In this document: in pieces, positions 36,191 through 44,157 of the stretch
Layout: the number at the start of each line of letters is the position of its first letter
Position numbering within the stretch: the first letter of the stretch is position 1
IMG/VR virus record: IMGVR_UViG_3300021376_000092
Location: 1 to 49,471 of that record
Direction: 5' to 3' (one strand)
DNA from: a virus
DNA length: 49,471 nt
Program-made: the position numbers and the translations under genes
The notes under the pieces: model-generated
What the model was told of the DNA's origin: nothing
Database searches by the model: none
What the model saw: only the letters and a program-made list of their open reading frames with translations

Positions 36191-38338
36191 TTACGTTATT
36201 GCAAACCCCTCTGATGAATTGCGTACACCCCTACCAAATGGATCAAAATAATCGAAGTCATCTTCTTCTTTAGAATTTGACATCGGCACATAAGTTACAG
36301 ATCCAGGTATATAAACTGGAGCATAAGCGACAGTAACATTTTCTTCTGGTCTTTTTGAGGGAGTAAGAGATCTTGATTGCTCGTTTCCTCTCAGATCCAT
36401 AGTTTTATCCCACCCAGGGGTACTCGTTTGTTTCATCGTTTCTCTGAGTGTATCATAATATTGTTGCTGTTTTATAGATGTATCAACTGCACTTTCAACG
36501 ATACCTCTATACTGAGATCCACCTGGCATATTGACCACATCTCTAGCATTTTGAATAGCTTGGTTCAATCTTGGATTAGAAGATCTCTGAGCATCTCCTT
36601 GTGGAGATACAGTTTTTGTTGCTTGTGCATCAAATTGCCCTTGTGGACCTTGATACCATCTAGATGTTGGTATTAATTTTCTAGCACTTCTTTGGTTGAA
36701 TCTATTGATATCTTCTTGAGTATATGTCTTCTTCGTCTCTCCAATATCAATTCCTAATAGTTTTTGTTTGACTGTTCCTTGTCCAACAAATTCAGTTCCT
36801 CTAGGAGCTATGACATTACCAGTATTAGGTAAGAATCTAGAAAGCATTTCCAGCCATCCACCACCTTGCCCTGGTGGACGAGCAGCTGCTACAAGATTAC
36901 TAAAGCTTGGTGGTATTCCTGCTGGTCCTGGATTTGTTCTTCCGTATGAGATAGAACCTGGACCAACATACCATCCAAATAAATGCCCATGTCTAGTTCT
37001 ATCTGCTATTCCCCCAGGATAAATGTTTGCTGCAGAAGGAACGGCAAAGTCAGTTCTTCCTCCAACAAAGTTAGCAGCATCTGCCTGCAACTGAGGATTT
37101 GTAATATTTGCTGCTGCTTCATCGACATATTGTGTCGCTGTAGCAATTCCCTTTCCTTTATGAGATGCCACAGCAGCAATAGCAGTATCCCTATCTCCAA
37201 TAGCTCTCCACAAATTCTGATCAGATTCTCTGACTGGTTGAAACTGCCCTGGAGATAAAACAGCTTCTTTTATAGTTTTGACACTATACACTCCAGATGC
37301 AACTCTGTTATACACAACCTGCGCTACGTCTGCTTCTCCTTGAGGAGTTACTCCTTCCAAAGATGCAATAGCTGCTAAGGTCCAAAAGTCTGCACTATCA
37401 CCCTGTATAACTGGACCTGGGGGAGGAGTTGGTTGTTGTAAAAATGGCAGGGGTATGTTTAACGTCTCAATAAAATTAGCAATACCCAATTGAGATTTAT
37501 CGAGTTTTGCCAACATTCCAGCTCCCCCTGGAATTGGACTAGGCATTTTGGTTGAACCAAACGTTCTTCTCAACGACTGGAATCCAAGAAGAACAGATGC
37601 AGTTGATTCTCCAGCTGGCAAATACTCAAGAAGAGAGTCCGTTACACCAACCATCAAAGATCCAACCATGCCAAAAGAATCTTTGATAATATCACCGATT
37701 TGTGGTGCTGGAATAATTATTGTTGGTTCACCAGATGGATTAATTCTGGTCAGAACTGGTTTTTTAACAAATCCACCTTCAGGATAAGAAACTAAAGTTC
37801 CTGGTGTCGTTCCACCTTTTGCATATGCATATTTTCTTACAAATAAAATAGAGAATGCAAAACCTAAATCATCTAAAACTGAAACAGTCGTCTCGGCACC
37901 TTGCTGCAATCCTGCAGCAAATTGCTGCAATCCTGCAGCAAATCCTGGTTCCAAGTCTCGTAACCTAGGAATAGGAATCTGCGGAGGAAAAGAAGGTCCC
38001 TGTTGTGGTTGTGGAGCTGGTGCAGGAGCAGGTGCGGGAGCAGGAGCGGGTGCTGGAACTGGTGCAGTGACTGGTTGCTGCTGTGGTTGCTTCTGTCTAC
38101 CTCTACCTCTTCTAAATGAAGGAATTCCACCAGAAGGTTCCTCTGCTACTTCTACCTCTGGAAGTGTTGGGGTAACATTAATGAACTTCTCAACAAACGC
38201 AGTTACGAAGTAAAACCTCTGTCTTGATCTGAGATATTCAATATATTTCTGTTCTTTCAATAAAAAATTGTCCAACGCCGCAGCGAAACTATCAGCACTT
38301 GCTGTCAGTAATGCTACATCGATTGGACTCTTTGGCAT
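36191..38338 (-). CDS. Large hub-associated protein with SleB-like cell wall hydrolase domain, 715 aa
   Basis: The N-terminal helix (FAAALDNFLLKEQKYIEYLRSRQRF, residues 18-42) resembles that of the 975-aa protein. A Pro-Ala repeat (about 93-110) follows. Residues about 317-460 are a cell wall hydrolase (Hydrolase_2/SleB type) domain: AAIASLEGVTPQGEADVAQVVYNRV, with Glu in LEGV as the likely catalytic acid, then VLSPGQFQPV. It probably degrades peptidoglycan during entry, replacing T4's gp5 lysozyme. The C-terminal part is linker-like. It ends 1 base before the next start. Confidence 0.75.
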   Translation of the reverse strand: MPKSPIDVALLTASADSFAAALDNFLLKEQKYIEYLRSRQRFYFVTAFVEKFINVTPTLPEVEVAEEPSGGIPSFRRGRGRQKQPQQQPVTAPVPAPAPAPAPAPAPAPQPQQGPSFPPQIPIPRLRDLEPGFAAGLQQFAAGLQQGAETTVSVLDDLGFAFSILFVRKYAYAKGGTTPGTLVSYPEGGFVKKPVLTRINPSGEPTIIIPAPQIGDIIKDSFGMVGSLMVGVTDSLLEYLPAGESTASVLLGFQSLRRTFGSTKMPSPIPGGAGMLAKLDKSQLGIANFIETLNIPLPFLQQPTPPPGPVIQGDSADFWTLAAIASLEGVTPQGEADVAQVVYNRVASGVYSVKTIKEAVLSPGQFQPVRESDQNLWRAIGDRDTAIAAVASHKGKGIATATQYVDEAAANITNPQLQADAANFVGGRTDFAVPSAANIYPGGIADRTRHGHLFGWYVGPGSISYGRTNPGPAGIPPSFSNLVAAARPPGQGGGWLEMLSRFLPNTGNVIAPRGTEFVGQGTVKQKLLGIDIGETKKTYTQEDINRFNQRSARKLIPTSRWYQGPQGQFDAQATKTVSPQGDAQRSSNPRLNQAIQNARDVVNMPGGSQYRGIVESAVDTSIKQQQYYDTLRETMKQTSTPGWDKTMDLRGNEQSRSLTPSKRPEENVTVAYAPVYIPGSVTYVPMSNSKEEDDFDYFDPFGRGVRNSSEGFAIT
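37901..37942. repeat. Perfect 21-bp tandem repeat in coding sequence
   Basis: Two identical 21-bp units side by side, each containing TTGCTGCAATCCTGCAGCAA. They encode the duplicated QQ-F-A-A-G-L heptad in the 715-aa hub-associated protein (residues about 133-146). Confidence 0.9.
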
Positions 38339-38339
38339 T

Positions 38340-38510
38340 TTATCTACGATTTCTTTGCCTTTCTTGTTCTACACGCTCTCTTTCCTCTTGCAGGAAAGCA
38401 GCTAGTAAGTTGATATAGACATCCCTTTCCCAAGGAATCATATTTTCAATATCAGTCAAGCTATATTTATGGTGCTGTACTAAAGCGAAGTTGGTCTTAT
38501 AAAATGCCAT
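38340..38510 (-). CDS. gp51-like baseplate hub assembly protein, 56 aa
   Basis: ATG 38510 (MAFYKTNFALVQHHKYSLTD) to TAA 38340. The sequence contains IENMIPWERDVYINLLAAFL followed by an acidic-basic helix (QEERERVEQERQRNRR). Short proteins with this N-terminus stand next to gp26 in T4-like cyanophages and are annotated as gp51, the hub assembly catalyst, although they are far shorter than T4 gp51. It lies 20 bases after gp26 and 1 base before the next gene. Confidence 0.72.
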   Translation of the reverse strand: MAFYKTNFALVQHHKYSLTDIENMIPWERDVYINLLAAFLQEERERVEQERQRNRR

Positions 38511-38530
38511 AAGACTCTCATGGAAAAGGG

Positions 38531-39232
38531 CTATGCGAAAAAATTTGCAAGACCTTCGATAACAATTTCACTCTCAACTCTGGTATTTGGATTTCTAACT
38601 TTAAGAACATGCTTCAGAGTTGGCATCGTATTGAAAAATTCCTGAATCATTTCAAATTGCTTATTGGTCAATTTTTCCACCCATTCTTTTGCTTCATCAA
38701 AAGAAAACTCACCATAATCATCCTCACCAACAAATACCTTGCTGATGCAACTAGCAACCAGATCATATGGATCTGGAGCCTCTGATGTAAAGTTGACTTT
38801 AGCAAAATACTCAAGGTTTGGATACTTCATAACCAAAAGAGTATTGTCATCAAGCTTAATTTCCTTCTTGTGTTCTTTAGGGAAATGAACGTTGATGTCA
38901 TTTACTTGGAACGTAACCTCAATCTCCGTTTCTTGATCGTCTGGGCAGGTTACACGCATCGTAATTTCTTCTTGAATTGATCTTGCTCTCATGTTCAAGA
39001 AGATGTATTCAACATCGAACAGAGAAAGATCATCAATTTTGAAGTTTGGTGTTACGATGCAATTCTCAAAGATTTGAATGATTGCATCTAGAATTTCTTG
39101 TTCTTCTCCAGTTTCAAGTGCAATCAGAAGAAGTTTTTGCTCTTTAACAAGAAATGGGCGATACTTAATTTTCTTTTTTGTCGAAGGCACCACCAATTCG
39201 TAAATTGGTGTTGAAATAGATGGTAATGGCAT
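38531..39232 (-). CDS. Baseplate hub subunit gp26-like, 233 aa
   Basis: MPLPSISTPIYELVVPSTKKKIKYRPFLVKEQKLLL is the T4-baseplate family N-terminus, with KYRPFLVKEQK strongly conserved. A helical middle (DLSLFDVEYIFLNMRARSIQEE) is followed by a beta part (ITMRVTCPDDQETEIEV) and an acidic C-terminus. gp26 is a central hub component needed for baseplate assembly. Length agrees with T4 gp26 (208 aa) within family range. The gene is flanked by the gp51-like gene and the tube-like gene at 39239. Confidence 0.88.
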   Translation of the reverse strand: MPLPSISTPIYELVVPSTKKKIKYRPFLVKEQKLLLIALETGEEQEILDAIIQIFENCIVTPNFKIDDLSLFDVEYIFLNMRARSIQEEITMRVTCPDDQETEIEVTFQVNDINVHFPKEHKKEIKLDDNTLLVMKYPNLEYFAKVNFTSEAPDPYDLVASCISKVFVGEDDYGEFSFDEAKEWVEKLTNKQFEMIQEFFNTMPTLKHVLKVRNPNTRVESEIVIEGLANFFA

Positions 39233-39238
39233 AATGAC

Positions 39239-39904
39239 TTATGGTATAAATGGTTTGGACACTTCGTAGTAGATACCTACAGTAACTTTTACTAGACCGT
39301 TTGCACTCGCACTAGAAAGAGGAATGGATGACATAGAAAAGGGATAAGCATTTTGTAAGGTTACCGCATATGGTGTCCAATAATTTTTAGTTTTTGCTTT
39401 ACCCGTTGGTCCAGTTTTCTCCATTTTATATATGGATAAAGTTTGAGCTATATCATTATAGAAACGAACTGGATTTGTTTGAATTTGTCTATTTAATGCT
39501 TGATCTTTGGTATATGGAGAGTCGGTCGAATAACCAGAAATGAAATCCATCCAACCTCTAAAAAATCTATATGGAGTGGAAGTTGTATCACAATAAAATG
39601 ATACGTCAAATTCATTAAAAATTTTGGCGGATGGAACTTTGATGTTTTTACCTTTATGATATGAACGAATATCTTGGGTGGTAAAAGTCAATCCTGGTAT
39701 CTGAATTTCATTACATAAAAAATCCCAGTTTGATGAGGTATTCCAGTCAGATCGTTGTATTCCAAATCCTTCCAAATATGTTGCAAGATCACCCGTAATC
39801 GCACAATTAAAATTGTAAAGAGTGGCATTAGATGGACCACCCTTTTCTTTGACAATTGAAGATATAAATTGAGAAACAGTTCTGAGTGACGTATAAGCTG
39901 CCAT
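39239..39904 (-). CDS. Tail tube-like protein, probable gp54-type tube initiator, 221 aa
   Basis: MAAYTSLRTVSQFISSIVKEKGGPS, then CAITGDLATYLEGFGIQRSDW and CNEIQIPGLTFTTQDIRSYHKGKNIKVP, with FNEFDVSFYCDTTSTPYRFFRGWMDFI. This is the gp19/gp54 tail-tube fold. At 221 aa and in the gp26-gp48 neighbourhood, gp54 (baseplate-tube junction) fits better than the main tube protein gp19, but I cannot prove which. Its ATG (39902-39904) lies inside the plus-strand late promoter box. The minus late box is at 39933-39940. Confidence 0.65.
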   Translation of the reverse strand: MAAYTSLRTVSQFISSIVKEKGGPSNATLYNFNCAITGDLATYLEGFGIQRSDWNTSSNWDFLCNEIQIPGLTFTTQDIRSYHKGKNIKVPSAKIFNEFDVSFYCDTTSTPYRFFRGWMDFISGYSTDSPYTKDQALNRQIQTNPVRFYNDIAQTLSIYKMEKTGPTGKAKTKNYWTPYAVTLQNAYPFSMSSIPLSSASANGLVKVTVGIYYEVSKPFIP

Positions 39905-39909
39905 AAATA
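39902..39909 (+). promoter_or_regulatory. Late promoter box for gp4-gp53
   Basis: CATAAATA on the plus strand, 28 bases upstream of gp4. Its first three bases (CAT) are the complement of the start codon of the opposite gene at 39904. Confidence 0.7.
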
Positions 39910-39932
39910 CCCATTATGGGGTGAATCCTATT

Positions 39933-39940
39933 TATTTATG
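39933..39940 (-). promoter_or_regulatory. Late promoter box for the tail-tube/hub genes
   Basis: CATAAATA on the minus strand (TATTTATG on the plus strand). Its plus-strand ATG is the start codon of gp4, mirroring the plus-strand box at 39902-39909. Confidence 0.7.
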
Positions 39941-40375
39941 GCGTCATATAAAGGGAAGTACAGACCTACTCACTACAGGAAATACAAAGGAGATCCGACT
40001 AACATTATATACCGATCTCTTTGGGAACGCAAGTTCATGTATTACTGCGATCACAACGAAAATGTGATCGAATGGTCTAGTGAAGAATATGTCATTCCAT
40101 ATAAATCGCCAATTGACGGTCGATGGCATCGTTATTTCCCTGATTTTTACATGAAAGTAAAACAAACAGATGGAAGTACCGAAACATACTTAGTTGAGGT
40201 GAAACCAAAGGCTCAAGTCGATGGTCCGCAACCTCAAAAGAAAGTTACCAAGAGATACATAACGGAGGTAGCGAATTATGCCATCAACCAAGCAAAGTGG
40301 AAAGCAGCAGAAGAATTCTGCAGGGACAGGCTTTGGAAGTTCAAAATCATCACAGAAGTCGAACTCAAAGTTTGA
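39938..40375 (+). CDS. Head completion protein gp4
   Basis: 145 aa. MASYKGKYRPTHYRKYKGDPTNIIYRSLWERKFMYYCDHNENVIEW, then EEYVIPYKSPIDGRWHRYFPDFYMK and TYLVEVKPKAQV. This has the PD-(D/E)XK-like nuclease layout (RYFPDFY, VEVKP) known for gp4/gp50, which completes the head before tail joining. Length matches T4 gp4 (150 aa). First gene of the plus-strand block under the late box at 39902. Confidence 0.9.
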   Translation: MASYKGKYRPTHYRKYKGDPTNIIYRSLWERKFMYYCDHNENVIEWSSEEYVIPYKSPIDGRWHRYFPDFYMKVKQTDGSTETYLVEVKPKAQVDGPQPQKKVTKRYITEVANYAINQAKWKAAEEFCRDRLWKFKIITEVELKV

Positions 40376-40784
40376 TAATCTCATCAAAGAATATAAAGGC
40401 AAGAAGATATCAAATAGCGAACTGAGATATGAGGTCTTCTTGATATTAGACGAGGCTGGGGTAGGAAAAGGAAGTACTGTAAAGGAAGATAATTTTTACT
40501 TCTTTGAGTATGATCCAAAATGGAGGTCTGTACTAAAAGAGTGGGATCAATATCCTCTTATAAAGGTGGTAGAACGAAAAGGAAACATCTTGGGAGCAAA
40601 CTTGCATTATGTTTCTCCAAAGCAGAGGTTATCGATTCTAAATAATAAAAATAGAGCTTTACCTAAAGAAACTCTACATTATTACATTCCTAGAAATAGG
40701 GAAACGAATTTTTATGAGTTGACCGAAGCAGATGCAATCATTTTGAGCCAATTACCCTTAGACAAATTTCACAGGAATAGATAA
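40278..40784 (+). CDS. Unassigned conserved T4-type protein, 168 aa
   Basis: Starts at ATG 40278 with GGAGGT 8 bases upstream, inside the gp4 gene, so it overlaps gp4 by 98 bases in another frame. Residues 1-45 are low-complexity Lys/Gln/Ser/Gly. The conserved part is YFFEYDPKWRSVLKEWDQYPLI followed by GNILGANLHYVSPKQRLSIL. This YDPK...YPL...NLHY pattern recurs in large phages and is not assigned. Its place between gp4 and gp48 suggests a head or tail assembly function. Confidence 0.72.
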   Translation: MPSTKQSGKQQKNSAGTGFGSSKSSQKSNSKFDNLIKEYKGKKISNSELRYEVFLILDEAGVGKGSTVKEDNFYFFEYDPKWRSVLKEWDQYPLIKVVERKGNILGANLHYVSPKQRLSILNNKNRALPKETLHYYIPRNRETNFYELTEADAIILSQLPLDKFHRNR

Positions 40785-42010
40785 TGGCAAATTATTCATA
40801 TCCAAATGGAGTTTCCAAAATACCTTATGCTTCGTATTTGCAGATTAAAAGGTATGAGTACAATTCTGGACTAGCTAACGCTGAGAATGCATCTAAACTT
40901 GGAACTCAAGGTAGAATAAAAAATTTTAATAGTGTTGCAGGTGGTTTAGTTGGAGGACCAGCTAGAGCTCTTTATGGGCAAGATGCAGGCAGCACTTCTT
41001 TGTCATCTTCTTCAACTATAAATCCAACAGCATCTCAAAGAAGAGCAGCAGGTCTTCCTGTTACAGGCGGCAATCGCAGAGGAGCAGCACCAACCCCCCA
41101 AAGCAATATTCCTATTACTGGTCTTACAGAGGAACAGTTTAATAAAATAGTAGAAACTGGTCCTCCAGTAGAAGCCACAAACGCAAATGGTACTAAAAGA
41201 CCAATAACCCGATGGGAAGAAATTAAACAATTAATAGAGTCTGCATCTAAAACTGAACAACAATCAAAAGGAACAACATTAGATATTGTTTTACCAAATG
41301 AGGTTCAGTATAGTTATGGAGCTGAGTGGAATAACACATTTAGACTTGGTACTCTCGCTCTCCTTGCTGGAAATGTTGCTCAAGGTGTTGTACAACTTGC
41401 GACAAGTGCGACGTTGGGATCTCTTTTGGGTGCAGCTGGTGCTGCAGCAAATCAAGGTACTGGAGCAGCCCAAACACCCAGACAGCGACTCACTGGTGCA
41501 GCTTTAGCTGGAGCTTCTCAAGGAATCAACCCATTTCAAATCAACTCACCACTAGAAGTAACTAGCGGAGCAGGATTAACAAATTTAGTGGGTCTTGCTG
41601 GACTTGCCCCTAATGAAAACGCTGTACAGTTTTTTCAGAGGATGGCAAACAGGGAGTTTAGATTTACCTTTGAAATGTTTGCTCCAGATGATACAACTGC
41701 TAATGAGATTGAAAAAATTATTAATATATTCTTCAAACAAGGTATGCATCCAGATGATAAGGTTGGATTATTAGGATTTCCAGATGTATATGAAATAAAC
41801 CCAAAATTTGTATCTGAAAATGGAGTATCTGAAAATCACAAATTACTTCCAAGAACTAAACTTTGTGCTTTGACAAATATGACAGTAAATGCTGCTCCAG
41901 CTAACTTCTTCCAAACAACATTTGAAGGATACATTCCAATTGTAACTTGCGAAGTAACTTTCAAAGAAATTACAGCACTCACAAGACAAGATTTAGAGGC
42001 AGGTCTGTAA
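40784..42010 (+). CDS. Baseplate tail tube cap gp48
   Basis: 408 aa. MANYSYPNGVSKIPYASYLQIKRYEYNSGLANAENA is typical of cyanophage gp48. The middle has the low-complexity Gly/Ala stretch found in these proteins (GAAGAAANQGTGAAQTP). The C-terminal part (FRFTFEMFAPDDTTANEIEKIINIFFKQGMHPDD and FEGYIPIVTCEVTFKEI) is the tube-like domain shared with gp19 and gp54. gp48 caps the baseplate and starts tube polymerisation. Coupled to the previous gene by TAATG. Confidence 0.88.
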   Translation: MANYSYPNGVSKIPYASYLQIKRYEYNSGLANAENASKLGTQGRIKNFNSVAGGLVGGPARALYGQDAGSTSLSSSSTINPTASQRRAAGLPVTGGNRRGAAPTPQSNIPITGLTEEQFNKIVETGPPVEATNANGTKRPITRWEEIKQLIESASKTEQQSKGTTLDIVLPNEVQYSYGAEWNNTFRLGTLALLAGNVAQGVVQLATSATLGSLLGAAGAAANQGTGAAQTPRQRLTGAALAGASQGINPFQINSPLEVTSGAGLTNLVGLAGLAPNENAVQFFQRMANREFRFTFEMFAPDDTTANEIEKIINIFFKQGMHPDDKVGLLGFPDVYEINPKFVSENGVSENHKLLPRTKLCALTNMTVNAAPANFFQTTFEGYIPIVTCEVTFKEITALTRQDLEAGL

Positions 42011-42011
42011 A

Positions 42012-42632
42012 ATGACATTATCTAATTTACCAGACGTACTTTACAATATAAATCCTGGATTTGCAGATACTCGAATTCTTGCAGTCAAGAATCTTTGGCG
42101 CAGAGCACAAATTCTCGATAATTACAAAAACGAAATTTCTCTTTTTGACGAATATATTGTAAACAACGGAGAAACCCCAGAAACCATAGCTCAAGAGTAT
42201 TATTCGAATCCATTCTATAACTGGACAATCTTGATCGCTAATGATATTGTGAATTATCACGATCAGTGGCCAAGATCAAATATTGCACTGAATGAGTATG
42301 TTTTCTCAAAATACGAGAACCCTGGAGCAACAAAGCAATATGAGACAACAGAAGTAACAGACGATTCTGGAAATGTTCTTCTTAAAGCTGGACTGGTAGT
42401 TCCTTCCACATATACTCTTACATATTCAGATTCTGGTGGATTCCCAGTCACGGTTGCTCCAGTTGTTCCTGTTTCCTTCTACGAATATGAAGATCGTTTG
42501 AATGAGGAAAAAGAAAAAATTCAAATCATAAAACCAGACCTAATTGAAGATTTTGTACAAGCGTATCAAAAAATCTTACTACGAGGTGGTGATTTGTCTA
42601 TTGGACTTTCTTTCTCTGACATCAAGTTATAA
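42012..42632 (+). CDS. Baseplate wedge subunit gp53
   Basis: 206 aa. A LysM-like part (YIVNNGETPETIAQEYYSNPFYNWTILIAND) is followed by DQWPRSNIALNEYVFSKYENPGATKQYET, the signature of gp53. The C-terminal part is DLIEDFVQAYQKILLRGGD. gp53 joins wedges around the hub in T4. It ends in a strong terminator at 42654. It starts 1 base after gp48. Confidence 0.9.
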   Translation: MTLSNLPDVLYNINPGFADTRILAVKNLWRRAQILDNYKNEISLFDEYIVNNGETPETIAQEYYSNPFYNWTILIANDIVNYHDQWPRSNIALNEYVFSKYENPGATKQYETTEVTDDSGNVLLKAGLVVPSTYTLTYSDSGGFPVTVAPVVPVSFYEYEDRLNEEKEKIQIIKPDLIEDFVQAYQKILLRGGDLSIGLSFSDIKL

Positions 42633-42680
42633 AAACCCTAGAGCAAAAAAATACCCCGAAATTTTTTTCGGGGTTTTTTG
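42631..42680. repeat. 50-bp repeat with bidirectional terminator (left copy)
   Basis: Shares about 75-80% of bases with 49126-49175: AAAAACCCTA, an A-tract, a stem and TTTTTTG at the same spacing. In this copy CCCCGAAA (42654-42661) and TTTCGGGG (42666-42673) form a perfect 8-bp stem followed by T6 on the plus strand and TATTTTTTT on the minus strand. It ends the convergent gp53 and gp32-operon transcripts. Confidence 0.85.
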
Positions 42681-42683
42681 TAA

Positions 42684-42875
42684 CTAAAAAGTGGATTTTG
42701 CCTGGGGAGGGCAGTTTGGGGAATCGTTCCAGTGTCTTACGACCCCCGCAACAATAAAAAGATTAGTAATGAGATAAGTACAGAATATAATAGTCCGTAC
42801 ACCAGCAACGTAGTCTGCTTCTCTGTCATCATTTGTTGCTTTCTCCCCTAACGCTTTAGACCATATTCTCCACAT
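42684..42875 (-). CDS. Small membrane protein downstream of gp32, 63 aa
   Basis: ATG 42875 (MWRIWSKALGEKATNDDREAD) overlaps the gp32 stop in a TGATG junction. One transmembrane helix (TIIFCTYLITNLFIVAGVVRHW) at about residues 28-49. I recognise this as a conserved small protein next to gp32 in cyanophages, function unknown. Confidence 0.7.
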   Translation of the reverse strand: MWRIWSKALGEKATNDDREADYVAGVRTIIFCTYLITNLFIVAGVVRHWNDSPNCPPQAKSTF

Positions 42876-43768
42876 CAATCCTCAGCAGCGAGCTTGGCGA
42901 AGTATGAGATGGTATCATCTTCATCCTCAACGGATGCCTCATCTACACGAGAACGACTCTCGAAAGTAGGAAGAGAGGGGCTGAATTCTTCCTCCTCATC
43001 TTCAACAGTCTCGCGATCGATGCGAGAAGGTGACACAGTATTGGTCAGCACAGAATCGAGACGCTCTTTCAGCTCTTCGTAGGTCTTGAACTGATCTGGA
43101 GCAGTAAAGGAAGTCAGACTATATTCTTGCTTCCAGATTGCTTCCAGCTTGGCATCTTCATAATCACCCAGAGTACCAGCACGATCAAACTCAGACTTGT
43201 CGTAGTTCCAATAACCAGCGACCTTCTGAATCTTCAACTTGAAGTCAGCACCCTGCCACAGATCAAAAGGATTGACAGGCTTCTCATCTTCAAATGCAGG
43301 CTGCATAGCTTCCATGATCTTATCAAAGATCTTCTTACCATAACGGTACAGGAAGACGCGACCTTCGTTCTCGGGGTGAGCAGAATCCTTCACAACATAA
43401 ATGTTGCTGTAGTAATTCAGCTTACGCTTCTGCTTACGTGCAACCTCTTTATCAGCGTCGTTGCCGCTGTTCCAGAGGACCCGATTGTAGTCCGACACGG
43501 GATCTTTCTTGCCCAAAGTTGTCAAGGAGTTCTCAATATACCAACCACCAGGACCCTGGAAGGCATGACTCCAAACTTGTGCCCAGGGCAGGTCTTCGCC
43601 CTCGGGTGCAGGGAGGAAACGGATCACAGCGTAACCGTTACCTGCTTTATCTACCTCAGGCTTCCAAAGGCGATCATCGCTACTACCTTTGGTTTCAGTC
43701 TTGTTCAGAGTCTCTGCTTTGGCAAGCAGATCAGTGAAGCTGGATTTTTTGAGGGATGCAAAAGACAT
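42875..43768 (-). CDS. Single-stranded DNA-binding protein gp32
   Basis: 297 aa. MSFASLKKSSFTDLLAKAETLNK is the N-terminal cooperativity segment, followed by LWKPEVDKAGNGYAVIRFLPAPEGEDLPW, a gp32 core motif. An acidic C-terminal tail with repeated DEASVEDEDDT-type sequence would recruit replication partners. It coats single strands in replication and repair. Start ATG 43768 has GGAG upstream. A hairpin (43806-43822) in the leader may be an autoregulatory operator as in T4 gene 32. I do not see a His-Cys zinc site as in T4. Confidence 0.92.
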   Translation of the reverse strand: MSFASLKKSSFTDLLAKAETLNKTETKGSSDDRLWKPEVDKAGNGYAVIRFLPAPEGEDLPWAQVWSHAFQGPGGWYIENSLTTLGKKDPVSDYNRVLWNSGNDADKEVARKQKRKLNYYSNIYVVKDSAHPENEGRVFLYRYGKKIFDKIMEAMQPAFEDEKPVNPFDLWQGADFKLKIQKVAGYWNYDKSEFDRAGTLGDYEDAKLEAIWKQEYSLTSFTAPDQFKTYEELKERLDSVLTNTVSPSRIDRETVEDEEEEFSPSLPTFESRSRVDEASVEDEDDTISYFAKLAAED

Positions 43769-43805
43769 GTGTATTCTCCGTATTTTTGGTGTACTTGTCG
43801 TATTA

Positions 43806-43822
43806 CTACCCACTAAGGGTAG
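43806..43822 (-). promoter_or_regulatory. gp32 leader hairpin, possible operator
   Basis: CTACCC and GGGTAG make a perfect 6-bp stem with a 5-base loop, 38 bases upstream of the gp32 start. A TTGACA lies upstream at about 43837-43842 without a convincing -10. T4 gene 32 is autogenously controlled at a leader structure, so this is a candidate. Confidence 0.45.
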
Positions 43823-43830
43823 CATACTAT

Positions 43831-44157
43831 TTAGAAGGTGTCAAGCTGACTCAACATCTTTTTGACATCCTCCTTCAGGGTCTCATAGAATGCTGCATTT
43901 ACATCTGCAGGATTCATGCCCAGCATTTTAGCAGCATTTCTCATCTGCTCCATGAAATCTTTAGCTTGATCGTCATCGCACAAAGAAATTCTCATGAACA
44001 TGGTTTGCTGAAGATCAATCAGATCGATCATCTTCTCTAACTGAATTTTCTTTTGTGATGCTGTGAGCAGCAAACCCATCTTGTTGATCTCGATGTAGAG
44101 TTCTTGCATTCTTTTTAGTTCTTGCTGAACTACCTCGGATTCAAAAAATTTACTCAT
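43831..44157 (-). CDS. DUF1825 family protein, 108 aa
   Basis: MSKFFESEVVQQELKRMQELYIEINKMGLLLT, fully helical, with the FFESEVVQ start typical of DUF1825, a family found in cyanobacteria and their phages. It lies between gp32 and gp59 with an ATGA overlap at its start. Function unknown; co-transcription suggests replication or host takeover. Confidence 0.82.
   Translation of the reverse strand: MSKFFESEVVQQELKRMQELYIEINKMGLLLTASQKKIQLEKMIDLIDLQQTMFMRISLCDDDQAKDFMEQMRNAAKMLGMNPADVNAAFYETLKEDVKKMLSQLDTF

Noticed and set aside
41012-41507. Extra frames on both strands within gp48
   Set aside because: Shadows of the Gly/Ala-rich coding region; no initiation signals.
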